NCBI GenBank assembly: GCA_013911195.1
Contig: JACETS010000080.1
Location: 1 to 10,801 of the forward strand
Length of the DNA: 10,801 nt
Source of the DNA: Verrucomicrobiales bacterium
GTDB taxonomy: Bacteria > Verrucomicrobiota > Verrucomicrobiia > Verrucomicrobiales > DEV007
Reading direction: 5' to 3'
Positions 1 to 7,079 of this stretch are shown here, piece by piece; position 1 is the stretch's first letter; every line of letters starts with the position of its first letter. The notes under the pieces were generated by a model. The model was not told the origin of the DNA. It ran no database searches and worked only from the letters and a program-made list of their open reading frames with translations. The position numbers and the translations under genes are program-made.

Positions 1-632
1 AGACTAGGGTCATCCTTTTTTAAAGTACCAGCTCCAACAATAATAGCATCAACCTCCGCCCTTAATCGTTGAACATCTTTGAGCGATTGATTATTTGTGA
101 TCCACTGCCCCTCCTTACCTGGCCTCGTAAGCCTACCATCAAGACTCATTCCCGCTTTAACGATAACCCAAGGCAATCCAGTTTGTACACGTTTTGCAAA
201 TGGACGAATGAGTCGTTGGCAATCTTCAGATAAAATTTCAGTAGTTACTTTAATTCCTCGCTTCTTTAGCAAACGCTTTGCCTTATCCTGATGTCGAAAA
301 TCAGGATCCTTAACTCCATAAACCACCCTTGCCATTTCTGATTTGATAATAGCCTCTACACACGGCGGTGTCTTTCCGTACGTTGAACACGGTTCTAGAG
401 TAATATATATTGTTGCGCCTTTTAGAGGTTTTCCTTTAGCGCTTCTTATGGCTTCAATTTCCGCATGTGGACCTCCAGCTTTTCGGTGATATCCTCGACC
501 AACAATCTTTCCTTTTTTAACGATGACACAACCCACTGTTGGATTAGGACTCGTCAGACCAATGCCTTTTTCAGCTTCTTTCAAAGCTAACCTCATAAAT
601 TTAGCATCATTTTCTGAGTTTTTATCAATCAT
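1..632 (-). CDS. ribD: Riboflavin biosynthesis protein RibD (deaminase/reductase), C-terminus cut by window edge
   Basis: This bifunctional cytosolic enzyme catalyses the second and third steps of riboflavin synthesis: deamination of the pyrimidine product of GTP cyclohydrolase II, then NADPH-dependent reduction of its ribosyl side chain. About 210 residues are visible. The N-terminal zinc deaminase domain (about residues 10-145) has the HAE motif at 56-58 (zinc ligand His56, catalytic Glu58) and the paired cysteines Cys82 and Cys91 in PCSTYGKTPPC. The reductase domain starts near residue 152 with VKAGMSLDGR and a WIT motif, and runs off the left edge. I chose the ATG at 632-630; Met13 (MRLALKEAEKG) is a plausible alternative, since many family members begin close to that point. 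No Shine-Dalgarno sequence is seen. The gene is divergent from the GspF-like gene, with 65 bp between them. Family identification is secure from the motifs. Confidence 0.96.
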   Translation of the reverse strand, partial: MIDKNSENDAKFMRLALKEAEKGIGLTSPNPTVGCVIVKKGKIVGRGYHRKAGGPHAEIEAIRSAKGKPLKGATIYITLEPCSTYGKTPPCVEAIIKSEMARVVYGVKDPDFRHQDKAKRLLKKRGIKVTTEILSEDCQRLIRPFAKRVQTGLPWVIVKAGMSLDGRLTRPGKEGQWITNNQSLKDVQRLRAEVDAIIVGAGTLKKDDPS

Positions 633-697
633 TGTAAAAATCAAATAGCCACAGTTACATCATTCATGAATAGTATCATCTAATTTAATATTGCATC
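633..697. promoter_or_regulatory. Divergent promoter region between ribD and the GspF-like gene
   Basis: This 65-bp AT-rich gap must hold the promoters of both divergent genes if neither is transcribed from farther away. A perfect 10-bp palindrome, ATTCATGAAT, lies at 662-671 near its centre. I see no convincing -35/-10 pair on either strand, no flavin riboswitch (too short) and no ribosome binding site. Confidence 0.35.
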
Positions 698-1687
698 ATG
701 CTGAATGATTACGACAAGTTCACACTATATCGTGAGTTATCAAAACTTTCTGGCGCTGGATTTCCTATTCATAAATCAATAGAGTCTATATTAGACACAA
801 ATCCTCCAAAGAAGCAGGCCGATTATCTTCAGCAAACTTTAAAGGGTATTGAAGAAAAGAAATCTTTTTCTGATAGTGTCCAAAATAATAAAGGTATCAC
901 TTCTTTGGAGATTTCTCTAATAAGGTCAGGAGAAAAAAGCGGTAAGATTCCAGAAATTCTCCGTCTTCTGTCTAATTATTTTAAATTACAAAATGATTCA
1001 AAAAAGAAAATTAGAGCTGGCCTTATTTACCCAATTGTAATGCTTCATTTTGCTATTCTACTGCCGGCACTTCCCAGAGCAGCAGCAAGTCGAGACTTAG
1101 TTGGTGAATTAATGATGTCTTTAATAACACTTTTTGTCTGCTATTTCATTTTAGTTATTGGTATTTTTCTAGTTCGCCATTTTCTGAAAAAGGCTCAGCA
1201 TATTGCATCTTATGACAAACTGTTTAATAGGCTTCCATTGATTAATAAAGTAAGAAGAGCTTTTGCCTTATCTAGATTTACAGAAATTTTAAGAATCCAT
1301 CTCATTTCGTCCCACACTGTTTCTGATTCGTTGAAAGCGGCATCAGAGGCCTCTTTAAGTGGTGAGATTGTTGAATCAATGTCCCGAGAAGTTCTTCCTT
1401 CTGTGAGTTCTGGTAATCCTGCTGGACCTATTCTCGCATCACTAACTAAAATTTTCCCTCCAACATTTACGCGCTCATATATAACGAGTGAAGAATCAGG
1501 AACTCTTGATATAGAACTGGCACAATGGTCAAAGATTTTTTCCGATGATGCCGAATCTCAATGTAATAGAATGTCTAAAATGGTTCCAAAGGTCACTTAT
1601 GGATTCGTTGTGATAATCGTCATATGGCAAATATTTAAGATTTTTGGAGGCTATCTGGAAATTTTCGATCGTTTTAACAGTTACTAA
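698..1687 (+). CDS. Short GspF/PilC-family inner-membrane protein (type II secretion or type IV pilus platform)
   Basis: This 329-residue protein has the two-repeat layout of the T2SF family, whose members form the inner-membrane platform contacted by the assembly ATPase in type II secretion and type IV pili. The first cytoplasmic helical domain spans about 1-108 with the family-type motif GEKSGKIPEIL at 78-88, followed by KKKIRAGLIYPIVML leading into a membrane segment (about 108-126). A second membrane segment lies at about 141-162. The second repeat contains EESGTLDIEL (265-274), and a final membrane segment lies at about 299-316. Most GspF/PilC proteins are about 400 residues; this one is shorter, mainly because its N-terminus starts almost directly at the first repeat. 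No pilin, GspE or secretin gene is nearby, so the machine it serves cannot be read from context. The start is the ATG at 698, without a Shine-Dalgarno sequence. The family call is firm; the subtype is not. Confidence 0.85.
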   Translation: MLNDYDKFTLYRELSKLSGAGFPIHKSIESILDTNPPKKQADYLQQTLKGIEEKKSFSDSVQNNKGITSLEISLIRSGEKSGKIPEILRLLSNYFKLQNDSKKKIRAGLIYPIVMLHFAILLPALPRAAASRDLVGELMMSLITLFVCYFILVIGIFLVRHFLKKAQHIASYDKLFNRLPLINKVRRAFALSRFTEILRIHLISSHTVSDSLKAASEASLSGEIVESMSREVLPSVSSGNPAGPILASLTKIFPPTFTRSYITSEESGTLDIELAQWSKIFSDDAESQCNRMSKMVPKVTYGFVVIIVIWQIFKIFGGYLEIFDRFNSY

Positions 1688-1783
1688 ACGGGTGACCTAA
1701 TTGTATTTGAGAATTGAAAATTGGTATTAAAATAGCTAAAATTTTAAGAAATATTAATTTTTAAGAATAAAGTACTTGCTATA

Positions 1784-1820
1784 ACTGTATATTTGAACAC
1801 TGTATAAATGTTCACATAAT
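1784..1820 (+). promoter_or_regulatory. recA promoter with candidate LexA/SOS operator
   Basis: A plausible sigma-70 promoter is TTGAAC (1793-1798), a 16-bp spacer, and CATAAT (1815-1820). Its spacer is almost filled by the inverted repeat TGAACA (1794-1799)-N9-TGTTCA (1809-1814). The same stretch is an imperfect tandem duplication: ACTGTATATTTGAAC (1784-1798) and ACTGTATAAATGTTC (1799-1813), identical at 11 of 15 positions. The published Verrucomicrobia LexA motif, from memory, is TGTTC-N4-GAACA. The half-sites here are the same words in the opposite order with a wider gap, so repressor binding is inferred rather than shown. Transcription from this promoter would begin only a few bases before the ATG at 1832. 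Confidence 0.5.
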
Positions 1821-1831
1821 ACGTTAATAAT

Positions 1832-2971
1832 ATGCCAGCAATAGCAATACCTAGTAAAAAAGTCGATTCTAAGCCAAAACCAAAATCTAAAAAAGAGGTG
1901 CCAGAAAAGAAAACCGCCATGATTAAAGAAAATCCTGAAGCTGCAAAGCTCGCCTCCATGAGGGCCAAAAATTTAGATTTGGCCATTCAGCAAATACACA
2001 AAGATTATGGAGAAGGATCAATCATCAGAATGGGTGATGAGTATAGAGTCGACGTCGACGTTATTCCGACTGGTAATTTGTTAATTGACCGAGCTTTGGG
2101 AGTCGGTGGTTTTCCTCGAGGACGAATTGTGGAAATATATGGACCGGAATCATCAGGAAAAACCACATTAACTTTGACTGCAATTGCACAAGCACAGAAG
2201 AATGGTGGTCTTGCTGCTTTTGTTGATGTTGAGCACGCATTAGACCCTCAATATGCCAAAAAACTTGGAGTTAACATGGACAATCTTTTGGTCTCACAAC
2301 CAAGTTCAGGAGAAGAAGCTTTGAGAATCGTTGAAACACTAGTCCGGTCGAATGCATTAGATGTCATAGTCCTTGACTCAGTAGCAGCGCTTGTTACCAA
2401 GCAAGAATTAGACGGTGAAATTGGTGACTCGACTGTTGGGGCGCAAGCGAGATTAATGAGTGCCGCAATGCGTAAACTGACTTCAATAATAGCTAAGGCT
2501 AGGACCACGTGTATTTTCACTAACCAGATTAGAGAAAAAATTGGAGTCATGTTTGGTAATCCTGAAACAACACCTGGTGGACGTGCACTTAAATTCTACA
2601 GTTCAGTGAGAGTAGATATAAGAAGAATTGGAGCGATTAAGAATACTGATGGCTCAGTATCAGGAAATCGAACAAGACTTAAGGTTGTTAAAAACAAAGT
2701 AGCCCCACCATTCACTGAAGCAGAATTTGATATCATGTATAATGAAGGGATTTCTGCAGTTGGTTCGTTACTGGATTTAGCTTTAGAACACGGCATTTTA
2801 CTAAAAAGAGGATCATGGTTTAGCTATAATGGTGAACAACTTGGCCAGGGAAGAGACGCTACAAAAGAGGCGATCAAAAGTAATGAAAAGTTATACGGTG
2901 AGATAGAGTCAGCAGTCCAAAAAGCGATGAACGGGGAACTTGATTCGGAGGATGAATCTATCGAGTTTTGA
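1832..2971 (+). CDS. recA: Recombinase RecA
   Basis: RecA polymerises on single-stranded DNA, catalyses ATP-dependent homologous pairing and strand exchange, and triggers LexA self-cleavage in the SOS response. The 379-residue product carries Walker A GPESSGKT (104-111), catalytic Glu134 in VDVEHALDP, Walker B VIVLDS (178-183) and DNA-binding loop L2 in FTNQIREKIGVMFGNPETT (229-247), with an acidic C-terminal tail (GELDSEDESIEF). The PETTPGG version of L2 is common outside Proteobacteria. Relative to E. coli RecA there are about 37 extra N-terminal residues, rich in Lys and Pro. Met30 (ATG at 1919) would remove most of them, but the first ATG keeps the frame and suits the upstream promoter. 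No Shine-Dalgarno sequence precedes either. The gene is monocistronic: it has its own promoter region and a strong terminator 24 bp past the stop. Confidence 0.98.
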   Translation: MPAIAIPSKKVDSKPKPKSKKEVPEKKTAMIKENPEAAKLASMRAKNLDLAIQQIHKDYGEGSIIRMGDEYRVDVDVIPTGNLLIDRALGVGGFPRGRIVEIYGPESSGKTTLTLTAIAQAQKNGGLAAFVDVEHALDPQYAKKLGVNMDNLLVSQPSSGEEALRIVETLVRSNALDVIVLDSVAALVTKQELDGEIGDSTVGAQARLMSAAMRKLTSIIAKARTTCIFTNQIREKIGVMFGNPETTPGGRALKFYSSVRVDIRRIGAIKNTDGSVSGNRTRLKVVKNKVAPPFTEAEFDIMYNEGISAVGSLLDLALEHGILLKRGSWFSYNGEQLGQGRDATKEAIKSNEKLYGEIESAVQKAMNGELDSEDESIEF

Positions 2972-2994
2972 AATTGAACACATTACCCATTAAG

Positions 2995-3026
2995 AGAGCG
3001 ACTACCTAGGTGGTCGCTCTTTTTTT
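2995..3026 (+). terminator. Intrinsic terminator of recA
   Basis: The arms AGAGCGACTAC (2995-3005) and GTGGTCGCTCT (3010-3020) form an 11-bp stem with one U-G pair and a CTAG loop, followed immediately by six further T residues. It starts 24 bp after the recA stop and should end the recA transcript efficiently. Confidence 0.93.
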
Positions 3027-3060
3027 ATGCTAAATAAGTAGAATAATAATAATGAAAAAT

Positions 3061-3151
3061 CGGTCCATTTTGAGGGCCGGTCCAGTGTATAATTGTAGAT
3101 TTCATCTGAAATTTAAAATTCCAAACTAAAGATTCTAGTTGCCTCAAAGGC
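3061..3151 (+). promoter_or_regulatory. Candidate purT promoter and leader
   Basis: A perfect -10 hexamer TATAAT lies at 3088-3093; I see no good -35 at the right distance. Just upstream, the hexamer CGGTCC occurs twice (3061-3066 and 3078-3083), and the first copy can pair with GGGCC at 3074-3078. Immediately downstream, about where transcription would start, is the dyad ATTTCA-TC-TGAAAT (3099-3112), which could be an operator. A small hairpin GCCT-CAA-AGGC (3141-3151) lies in the roughly 100-nt leader. I do not recognise a PurR box or a purine riboswitch. Confidence 0.4.
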
Positions 3152-3199
3152 TCCTAATCAATAAGAGTCAATGGGAACACTTAAACTTTGATATCGTTT

Positions 3200-4378
3200 A
3201 TGAATATTGGTACTCCGCTAACAAATAATTCGACTAAAGTTCTATTATGCGGTTCGGGCGAGCTAGGTAAAGAAGTTGCTATCGAATTACAACGATACGG
3301 ATGTGAAGTTATCGCTATTGATCGCTATGATAATGCTCCAGCAATGCAGGTAGCACACCGGTCTTACTCCATTGATATGCTTGATGAAAAGGCACTGCGC
3401 TCAATCATAGAAAAGGAAAAACCAAATTTGATTGTTCCAGAAGTAGAAGCCATTGCGACTAATGTTCTGGTGGATCTTGAAAGCGAAGGGTTTAATATTA
3501 TACCTACTGCAAGAGCCACTAGTCTGACGATGAATAGGGAAGGGATTCGAAAGCTTGCAGCTGAAGAACTTGGTCTGAAAACCTCACCATATCGATTCGC
3601 ATCCAACAAGTCAGAATTCGACCAAGCAATTCAAGAAGTCGGTATTCCTTGTGTTGTTAAACCTATTATGAGTTCCTCTGGCAAGGGACAAAGTACGATA
3701 ACCGCTGAAGACCAAATTGAAGATTCTTGGCAATACGCACAGGAGGGTGGTCGAGCAGGTGCAGGAAAAGTTATTGTTGAGGGGTTCGTTGAATTTGATT
3801 ACGAGATTACTCTTCTCACGGTACGTCATAAAAACGGTACATCTTTTTGTGAACCGATCGGTCACGTGCAATCCGATGGCGATTATAGACAAAGTTGGCA
3901 ACCACAGCCGATGACTGATGATGCCTTATCAAGTGCTCAAAAAGTTGCTGAATCCATTACATCAGCACTTGGAGGTTATGGCATTTTCGGAGTCGAACTC
4001 TTCGTTAAGGGTGATGAGGTCATTTTTAGTGAAGTGTCACCACGTCCTCATGACACGGGGCTAGTAACATTAATTTCACAGGATATTTCTCAATTTGCGC
4101 TTCATGCCAGAGCTATTTTAGGTCTTCCAATTCCAAACATCATGCAACATGGGCCCTGTGCTTCTAGTGTAATTCTTGGTGATGGTCATTCAGAGGAAAT
4201 CTCATTTAATGGTGTCGATAAGGCGCTGAATGAGCCTGATACCCAGATCCGTTTATTCGGAAAACCCAGTATTTCTGGGAGGAGAAGATTAGGCGTGACA
4301 GTTGCAAGAGGTCAGTCAATCGATGAAGCCAAAGAAAAGGCGATTCGAGCCAGTGAATCCGTTGATATTAAATATTAG
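3200..4378 (+). CDS. purT: Formate-dependent phosphoribosylglycinamide formyltransferase PurT (GAR transformylase 2)
   Basis: PurT makes formyl-GAR from GAR, formate and ATP through a formyl-phosphate intermediate, giving a folate-independent route for the third step of purine synthesis. The protein has an N-terminal Rossmann-like domain with GSGELGKEV (18-26), an ATP-grasp domain with the flexible loop MSSSGKGQS (157-165), and the metal-binding segment around Glu266 and Glu278 in FSEVSPRPHDTG (276-287), followed by a C-terminal domain with GRRRLGV (360-366). I start it at the ATG at 3200, which gives 392 residues, the same length as E. coli PurT, and an N-terminus (MNIGTPLTNNSTKVLLCGSG) that matches the family. 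A TTG four codons upstream (3188) is open but unneeded. All active-site motifs that I can recognise are intact. Neighbours give no purine operon. Confidence 0.97.
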   Translation: MNIGTPLTNNSTKVLLCGSGELGKEVAIELQRYGCEVIAIDRYDNAPAMQVAHRSYSIDMLDEKALRSIIEKEKPNLIVPEVEAIATNVLVDLESEGFNIIPTARATSLTMNREGIRKLAAEELGLKTSPYRFASNKSEFDQAIQEVGIPCVVKPIMSSSGKGQSTITAEDQIEDSWQYAQEGGRAGAGKVIVEGFVEFDYEITLLTVRHKNGTSFCEPIGHVQSDGDYRQSWQPQPMTDDALSSAQKVAESITSALGGYGIFGVELFVKGDEVIFSEVSPRPHDTGLVTLISQDISQFALHARAILGLPIPNIMQHGPCASSVILGDGHSEEISFNGVDKALNEPDTQIRLFGKPSISGRRRLGVTVARGQSIDEAKEKAIRASESVDIKY

Positions 4379-4390
4379 TCACCTAAATAT

Positions 4391-4480
4391 TTGAATTTTC
4401 TCTTGCACTTAAATTTCAATAGGCTAGAAGAGAACTCCGCATAACGCTGACGCGGAAGCTTAACATAAAGATTTTAGCCT
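4391..4480 (+). promoter_or_regulatory. Possible attenuated leader of the class I aminotransferase gene
   Basis: A weak promoter, TTGAAT (4391-4396)-N18-TTCAAT (4415-4420), would start a transcript near 4427. Segment 1 (TCCGC, 4436-4440) pairs with segment 2 (GCGGA, 4452-4456). Segment 2 extended (CGGAAGC, 4453-4459) also pairs with GCTTCCG (4486-4492), which is the left arm of the terminator hairpin. These pairings exclude each other, the logic of an attenuator or riboswitch. AGCCT (4476-4480) can also pair with AGGCT (4484-4488). No ATG-started leader peptide is present. Function is inferred from base pairing only, and I match it to no known riboswitch class. Confidence 0.35.
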
Positions 4481-4483
4481 TGG

Positions 4484-4509
4484 AGGCTTCCGGTAGCGGA
4501 AGCCTTTTT
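4484..4509 (+). terminator. Intrinsic terminator after purT, or attenuator of the next gene
   Basis: A perfect 9-bp stem, AGGCTTCCG (4484-4492) and CGGAAGCCT (4497-4505), encloses a GTAG loop and runs into a T-tract to 4509. It sits 106 bp after the purT stop and 51 bp before the ATG of the next gene. It is therefore either a distant purT terminator or a leader terminator controlling the downstream aminotransferase. Confidence 0.9.
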
Positions 4510-4560
4510 ATTTATAAATTAGTTAAGAATTCAACTTTTGCCCCTAGAAAACCAGAAATA

Positions 4561-5727
4561 ATGGAATTTATAGCCGAAACCATCGCAGATTTATCGCCCT
4601 CTCTCACTCTTTCAATTACGAGCCAAGCAAAACAAATGCGCGAAGATGGTATCGACGTGTGTAATCTTGGTGCAGGAGAGCCCGATTTTGATACACCTCA
4701 GCATATTAAAAATGCCGCTATTGATGCCTTACAGGACGGCCAAACTAAATACACAGCAGTAGCTGGATTGAAAGCATTAAGAGAAGGTATCGCTAAAAAA
4801 TTCAAAGATGAAAACCAAATCGATTACGCGCCTGAAGAAATTGTTGTAAATTGTGGCGCTAAGCATTCCTGCTTCAATGCAATTATGGCCTGCTGCGATG
4901 CTGGAGATGAGGTTATCATTCCTTCCCCTTATTGGACTAGTTATCCTGAGATGGTAAATGCAGTAGGTGCTAAACCCGTTTTTGTAGAAACAAAGCAGGA
5001 AAATAATTGGAAAATAACACCGGAAGAATTTGATAATTCGATGACCGGTTCTACCAAAATGATTATCATTAACTCCCCAAACAACCCCACAGGTGCCGTA
5101 TATTCGAAAGAAGAATTGGCGGCAATTGGTGAAGTTGCAGCATCAGAAGATATTCTAATTCTATCTGATGAAATTTACGAAAAGCTTGTTTATGGAGAAG
5201 CCGAACATGTAAGCATGGCTTCAATAAGTGAAGAAATTAAAAGACTCACCATTACAATTAATGGATTTTCTAAGGCCTATTCAATGACTGGATGGCGCTT
5301 GGGATATACTGCAGCCAATAAGGAGATTGCGGAAGCTATTGATACCATTCAAAGTCACAGTACATCCAACCCAACAACATTCGCTCAGTACGGTGCGATA
5401 GCCGCCCTCTCAAGCGATCAGTCTGAAATATCAGATATGGTTGAAGAATATGATATACGCAGACAATATGTATTAGGACGCCTTAACTCCATCGCAAACG
5501 TTTCTACTATTGAACCTGCCGGTGCTTTCTACTTCCTAATAAATATTGATAAAACGGGAATTAAATCAGTCAATTTTGCGGAAAAACTTCTCAGCCGTAT
5601 GCAGGTTGCAACAGTCCCTGGAATTGCTTTTGGTAATGACCAAAGTATTCGTATAAGCTACGCAACCAGCTTGCCAGTCATAAAAGAAGGTCTTGATAGG
5701 CTTGAGGAATTTTGCCGAGCTCATTAA
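4561..5727 (+). CDS. Class I pyridoxal-phosphate aminotransferase, aspartate/prephenate type (AspB-like, subgroup Ib)
   Basis: This cytosolic PLP enzyme probably transfers the amino group between aspartate or glutamate and a 2-oxo acid; members of this subgroup may also use prephenate to make arogenate. The 388-residue product shows GAGEPDFDTP (37-46), Trp125 in PSPYWTSYP, SPNNPTG (172-178), Asp203 and Tyr206 in SDEIYEKLVYG, the PLP-binding Lys238 in NGFSKAYSMTGWRLGY, and the substrate-carboxylate Arg364 in RISYA. I reject an upstream in-frame TTG at 4480, because that extension would be translated through the terminator hairpin. The ATG at 4561 gives the usual family N-terminus (SPSLTLSITSQAK). 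The next aminotransferase gene starts 62 bp downstream with no terminator between them, so co-transcription is possible. Family is certain; substrate is inferred. Confidence 0.93.
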   Translation: MEFIAETIADLSPSLTLSITSQAKQMREDGIDVCNLGAGEPDFDTPQHIKNAAIDALQDGQTKYTAVAGLKALREGIAKKFKDENQIDYAPEEIVVNCGAKHSCFNAIMACCDAGDEVIIPSPYWTSYPEMVNAVGAKPVFVETKQENNWKITPEEFDNSMTGSTKMIIINSPNNPTGAVYSKEELAAIGEVAASEDILILSDEIYEKLVYGEAEHVSMASISEEIKRLTITINGFSKAYSMTGWRLGYTAANKEIAEAIDTIQSHSTSNPTTFAQYGAIAALSSDQSEISDMVEEYDIRRQYVLGRLNSIANVSTIEPAGAFYFLINIDKTGIKSVNFAEKLLSRMQVATVPGIAFGNDQSIRISYATSLPVIKEGLDRLEEFCRAH

Positions 5728-5789
5728 TTATCTAAAGAGTAAAATAAATATTAGCTAATTGTAAGCATTCCGCCAAATTATATGGCTAC

Positions 5790-7079
5790 ATGCTTCCTCA
5801 ATTGACTACTCAGATACCTGGCCCGAGGTCTCGTATTCTGGGTGAACAGTTGGGCCGATATGAATCTAGAAATATTACCTATGTCTCCGATGAGTTTCCA
5901 ATCTTCTGGGATAGGGCTGAGGGTTCTAATGTTTGGGATGTAGATGGAAACTGTTTCCTTGATTTAACTTCAGCTTTTGCTGTTTCTTCACTAGGTCATA
6001 GAAATCCAAAAATAATTGAAGCCTTAAGTAGTCAGGCTAATAAGTTATTGCATGGCATGGGTGATGTTCACCCTACAGAACTTAAAGTTGAGTTGTGTAA
6101 AAAAATTAGCGAGATAACTTTCGAGAGGTGGACAGGAAAAGTTGGTAAATCGATTTTAAGCTCCAGCGGAAGTGAGTCTATAGAGAGCGCTTTGAAAACG
6201 GCGTTTTTAGCTACCGGTAAAGAAGGAATTATTTGCTTCGAGGGTTGCTACCACGGAACTAGCATTGGAACGTTAGCAGCCAGTGGACTACCGAGATTTA
6301 GAGAGCCATTTTCGAAACAAATCAATCAACATGGATATGTGGCACCTTATGGTTCACAAGGATTAGCTCAATTGCTTGATTTAGTTAAGTCCAATAACAT
6401 TGGTGCAATTATTGTTGAACCTATTCTAGGAAGAGGTGGAAAAATTGTTCCAGATGATGATTTTTTACCGGCACTTAGGACCATCTGTGATGAACATAAA
6501 ATAATCCTTATTGCTGATGAGATTTATACGGGCTTTAACCGAACAGGAAAACTTTTCGCAAGTGATCACTGGAATGTTGTACCCGATATAATCTGTCTTG
6601 GGAAAGCATTAGCTGGTGGCTTTCCTTTATCAATTTGTACCGCTAAATCAGAGATAATGGATTTCTGGCCAGAGTCTGATGGTGAGGCAATTCATACATC
6701 AACTTTTTTGGGAAACCCCCTCGGCTGTGCAATGGCGTTAGAATCAATCTCTATCCACTCAGATCCATCAGTATCTGATACCGTGAACCAAAAAGGTCTA
6801 CTCTTTAGAACGGCTTTGAATAATATTTCTCACAACTCTAAGGGGAAGATTAGAGGTCTTGGATTAATGCTGGGAATCGAAATATTAAATGATTCTGGCA
6901 ACCCTGATGGGGAACTTGCTTCAGTAATAATAAAGGATTCGTTAAGGTCAGGCATCATCACACTAGCTGATGGGCCAGCCGGTCATGTGTTGGCCATTGC
7001 TCCTACTTTTTGTATTTCAGAGGAAGAAATAGAATGGTTTGTTAATTGGCTCGAGAAAAGGCTTAAGCTTTCCAACTGA
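5790..7079 (+). CDS. Class III aminotransferase (4-aminobutyrate/acetylornithine aminotransferase-like)
   Basis: This fold-type I PLP enzyme of 429 residues belongs to the family whose members transfer the terminal amino group of GABA, ornithine derivatives, beta-alanine or similar amines to a 2-oxo acid. Visible features are WDVDGNCFLDLT (49-60), the phosphate-binding SSSGSES (124-130), CYHG (153-156), VEPILGRGG (209-217), the cofactor-ring Asp243 in ADEIYTGFNRTGKLFASD, the PLP-binding Lys272 in LGKALAGGFPLS, and TFLGNPLGCA (305-314). The N-terminal PGPRSRILGEQLGRYESRN and FPIFWDRAEG segments suggest the GabT-like branch, but the substrate cannot be fixed from sequence alone. It follows the class I aminotransferase by 62 bp. 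Its last 17 bp overlap the convergent nuoA. There is no Shine-Dalgarno sequence before the ATG. Confidence 0.92.
   Translation: MLPQLTTQIPGPRSRILGEQLGRYESRNITYVSDEFPIFWDRAEGSNVWDVDGNCFLDLTSAFAVSSLGHRNPKIIEALSSQANKLLHGMGDVHPTELKVELCKKISEITFERWTGKVGKSILSSSGSESIESALKTAFLATGKEGIICFEGCYHGTSIGTLAASGLPRFREPFSKQINQHGYVAPYGSQGLAQLLDLVKSNNIGAIIVEPILGRGGKIVPDDDFLPALRTICDEHKIILIADEIYTGFNRTGKLFASDHWNVVPDIICLGKALAGGFPLSICTAKSEIMDFWPESDGEAIHTSTFLGNPLGCAMALESISIHSDPSVSDTVNQKGLLFRTALNNISHNSKGKIRGLGLMLGIEILNDSGNPDGELASVIIKDSLRSGIITLADGPAGHVLAIAPTFCISEEEIEWFVNWLEKRLKLSN

Noticed and set aside
97..291. Plus-strand open frame opposite ribD
   Set aside because: The minus-strand frame encodes clear RibD motifs; the plus-strand reading is an antisense shadow.
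2248..2796. Open frames on the minus strand inside recA (also within purT and ruvA)
   Set aside because: They lie opposite strongly conserved genes and their translations have no domain-like pattern.
3188..3199. TTG start four codons upstream of the purT ATG
   Set aside because: The ATG at 3200 gives the exact usual length (392 residues) and N-terminus of PurT.
4436..4490. Superficial likeness to a SAM-II type riboswitch (GCTGA and an AT-rich stretch before AGC)
   Set aside because: The paired elements and conserved bases do not line up; I do not claim a known riboswitch class.
4480..4560. In-frame TTG start giving 27 extra residues on the class I aminotransferase
   Set aside because: The extension lies inside the terminator hairpin and its T-tract, and the family N-terminus begins at the ATG at 4561.
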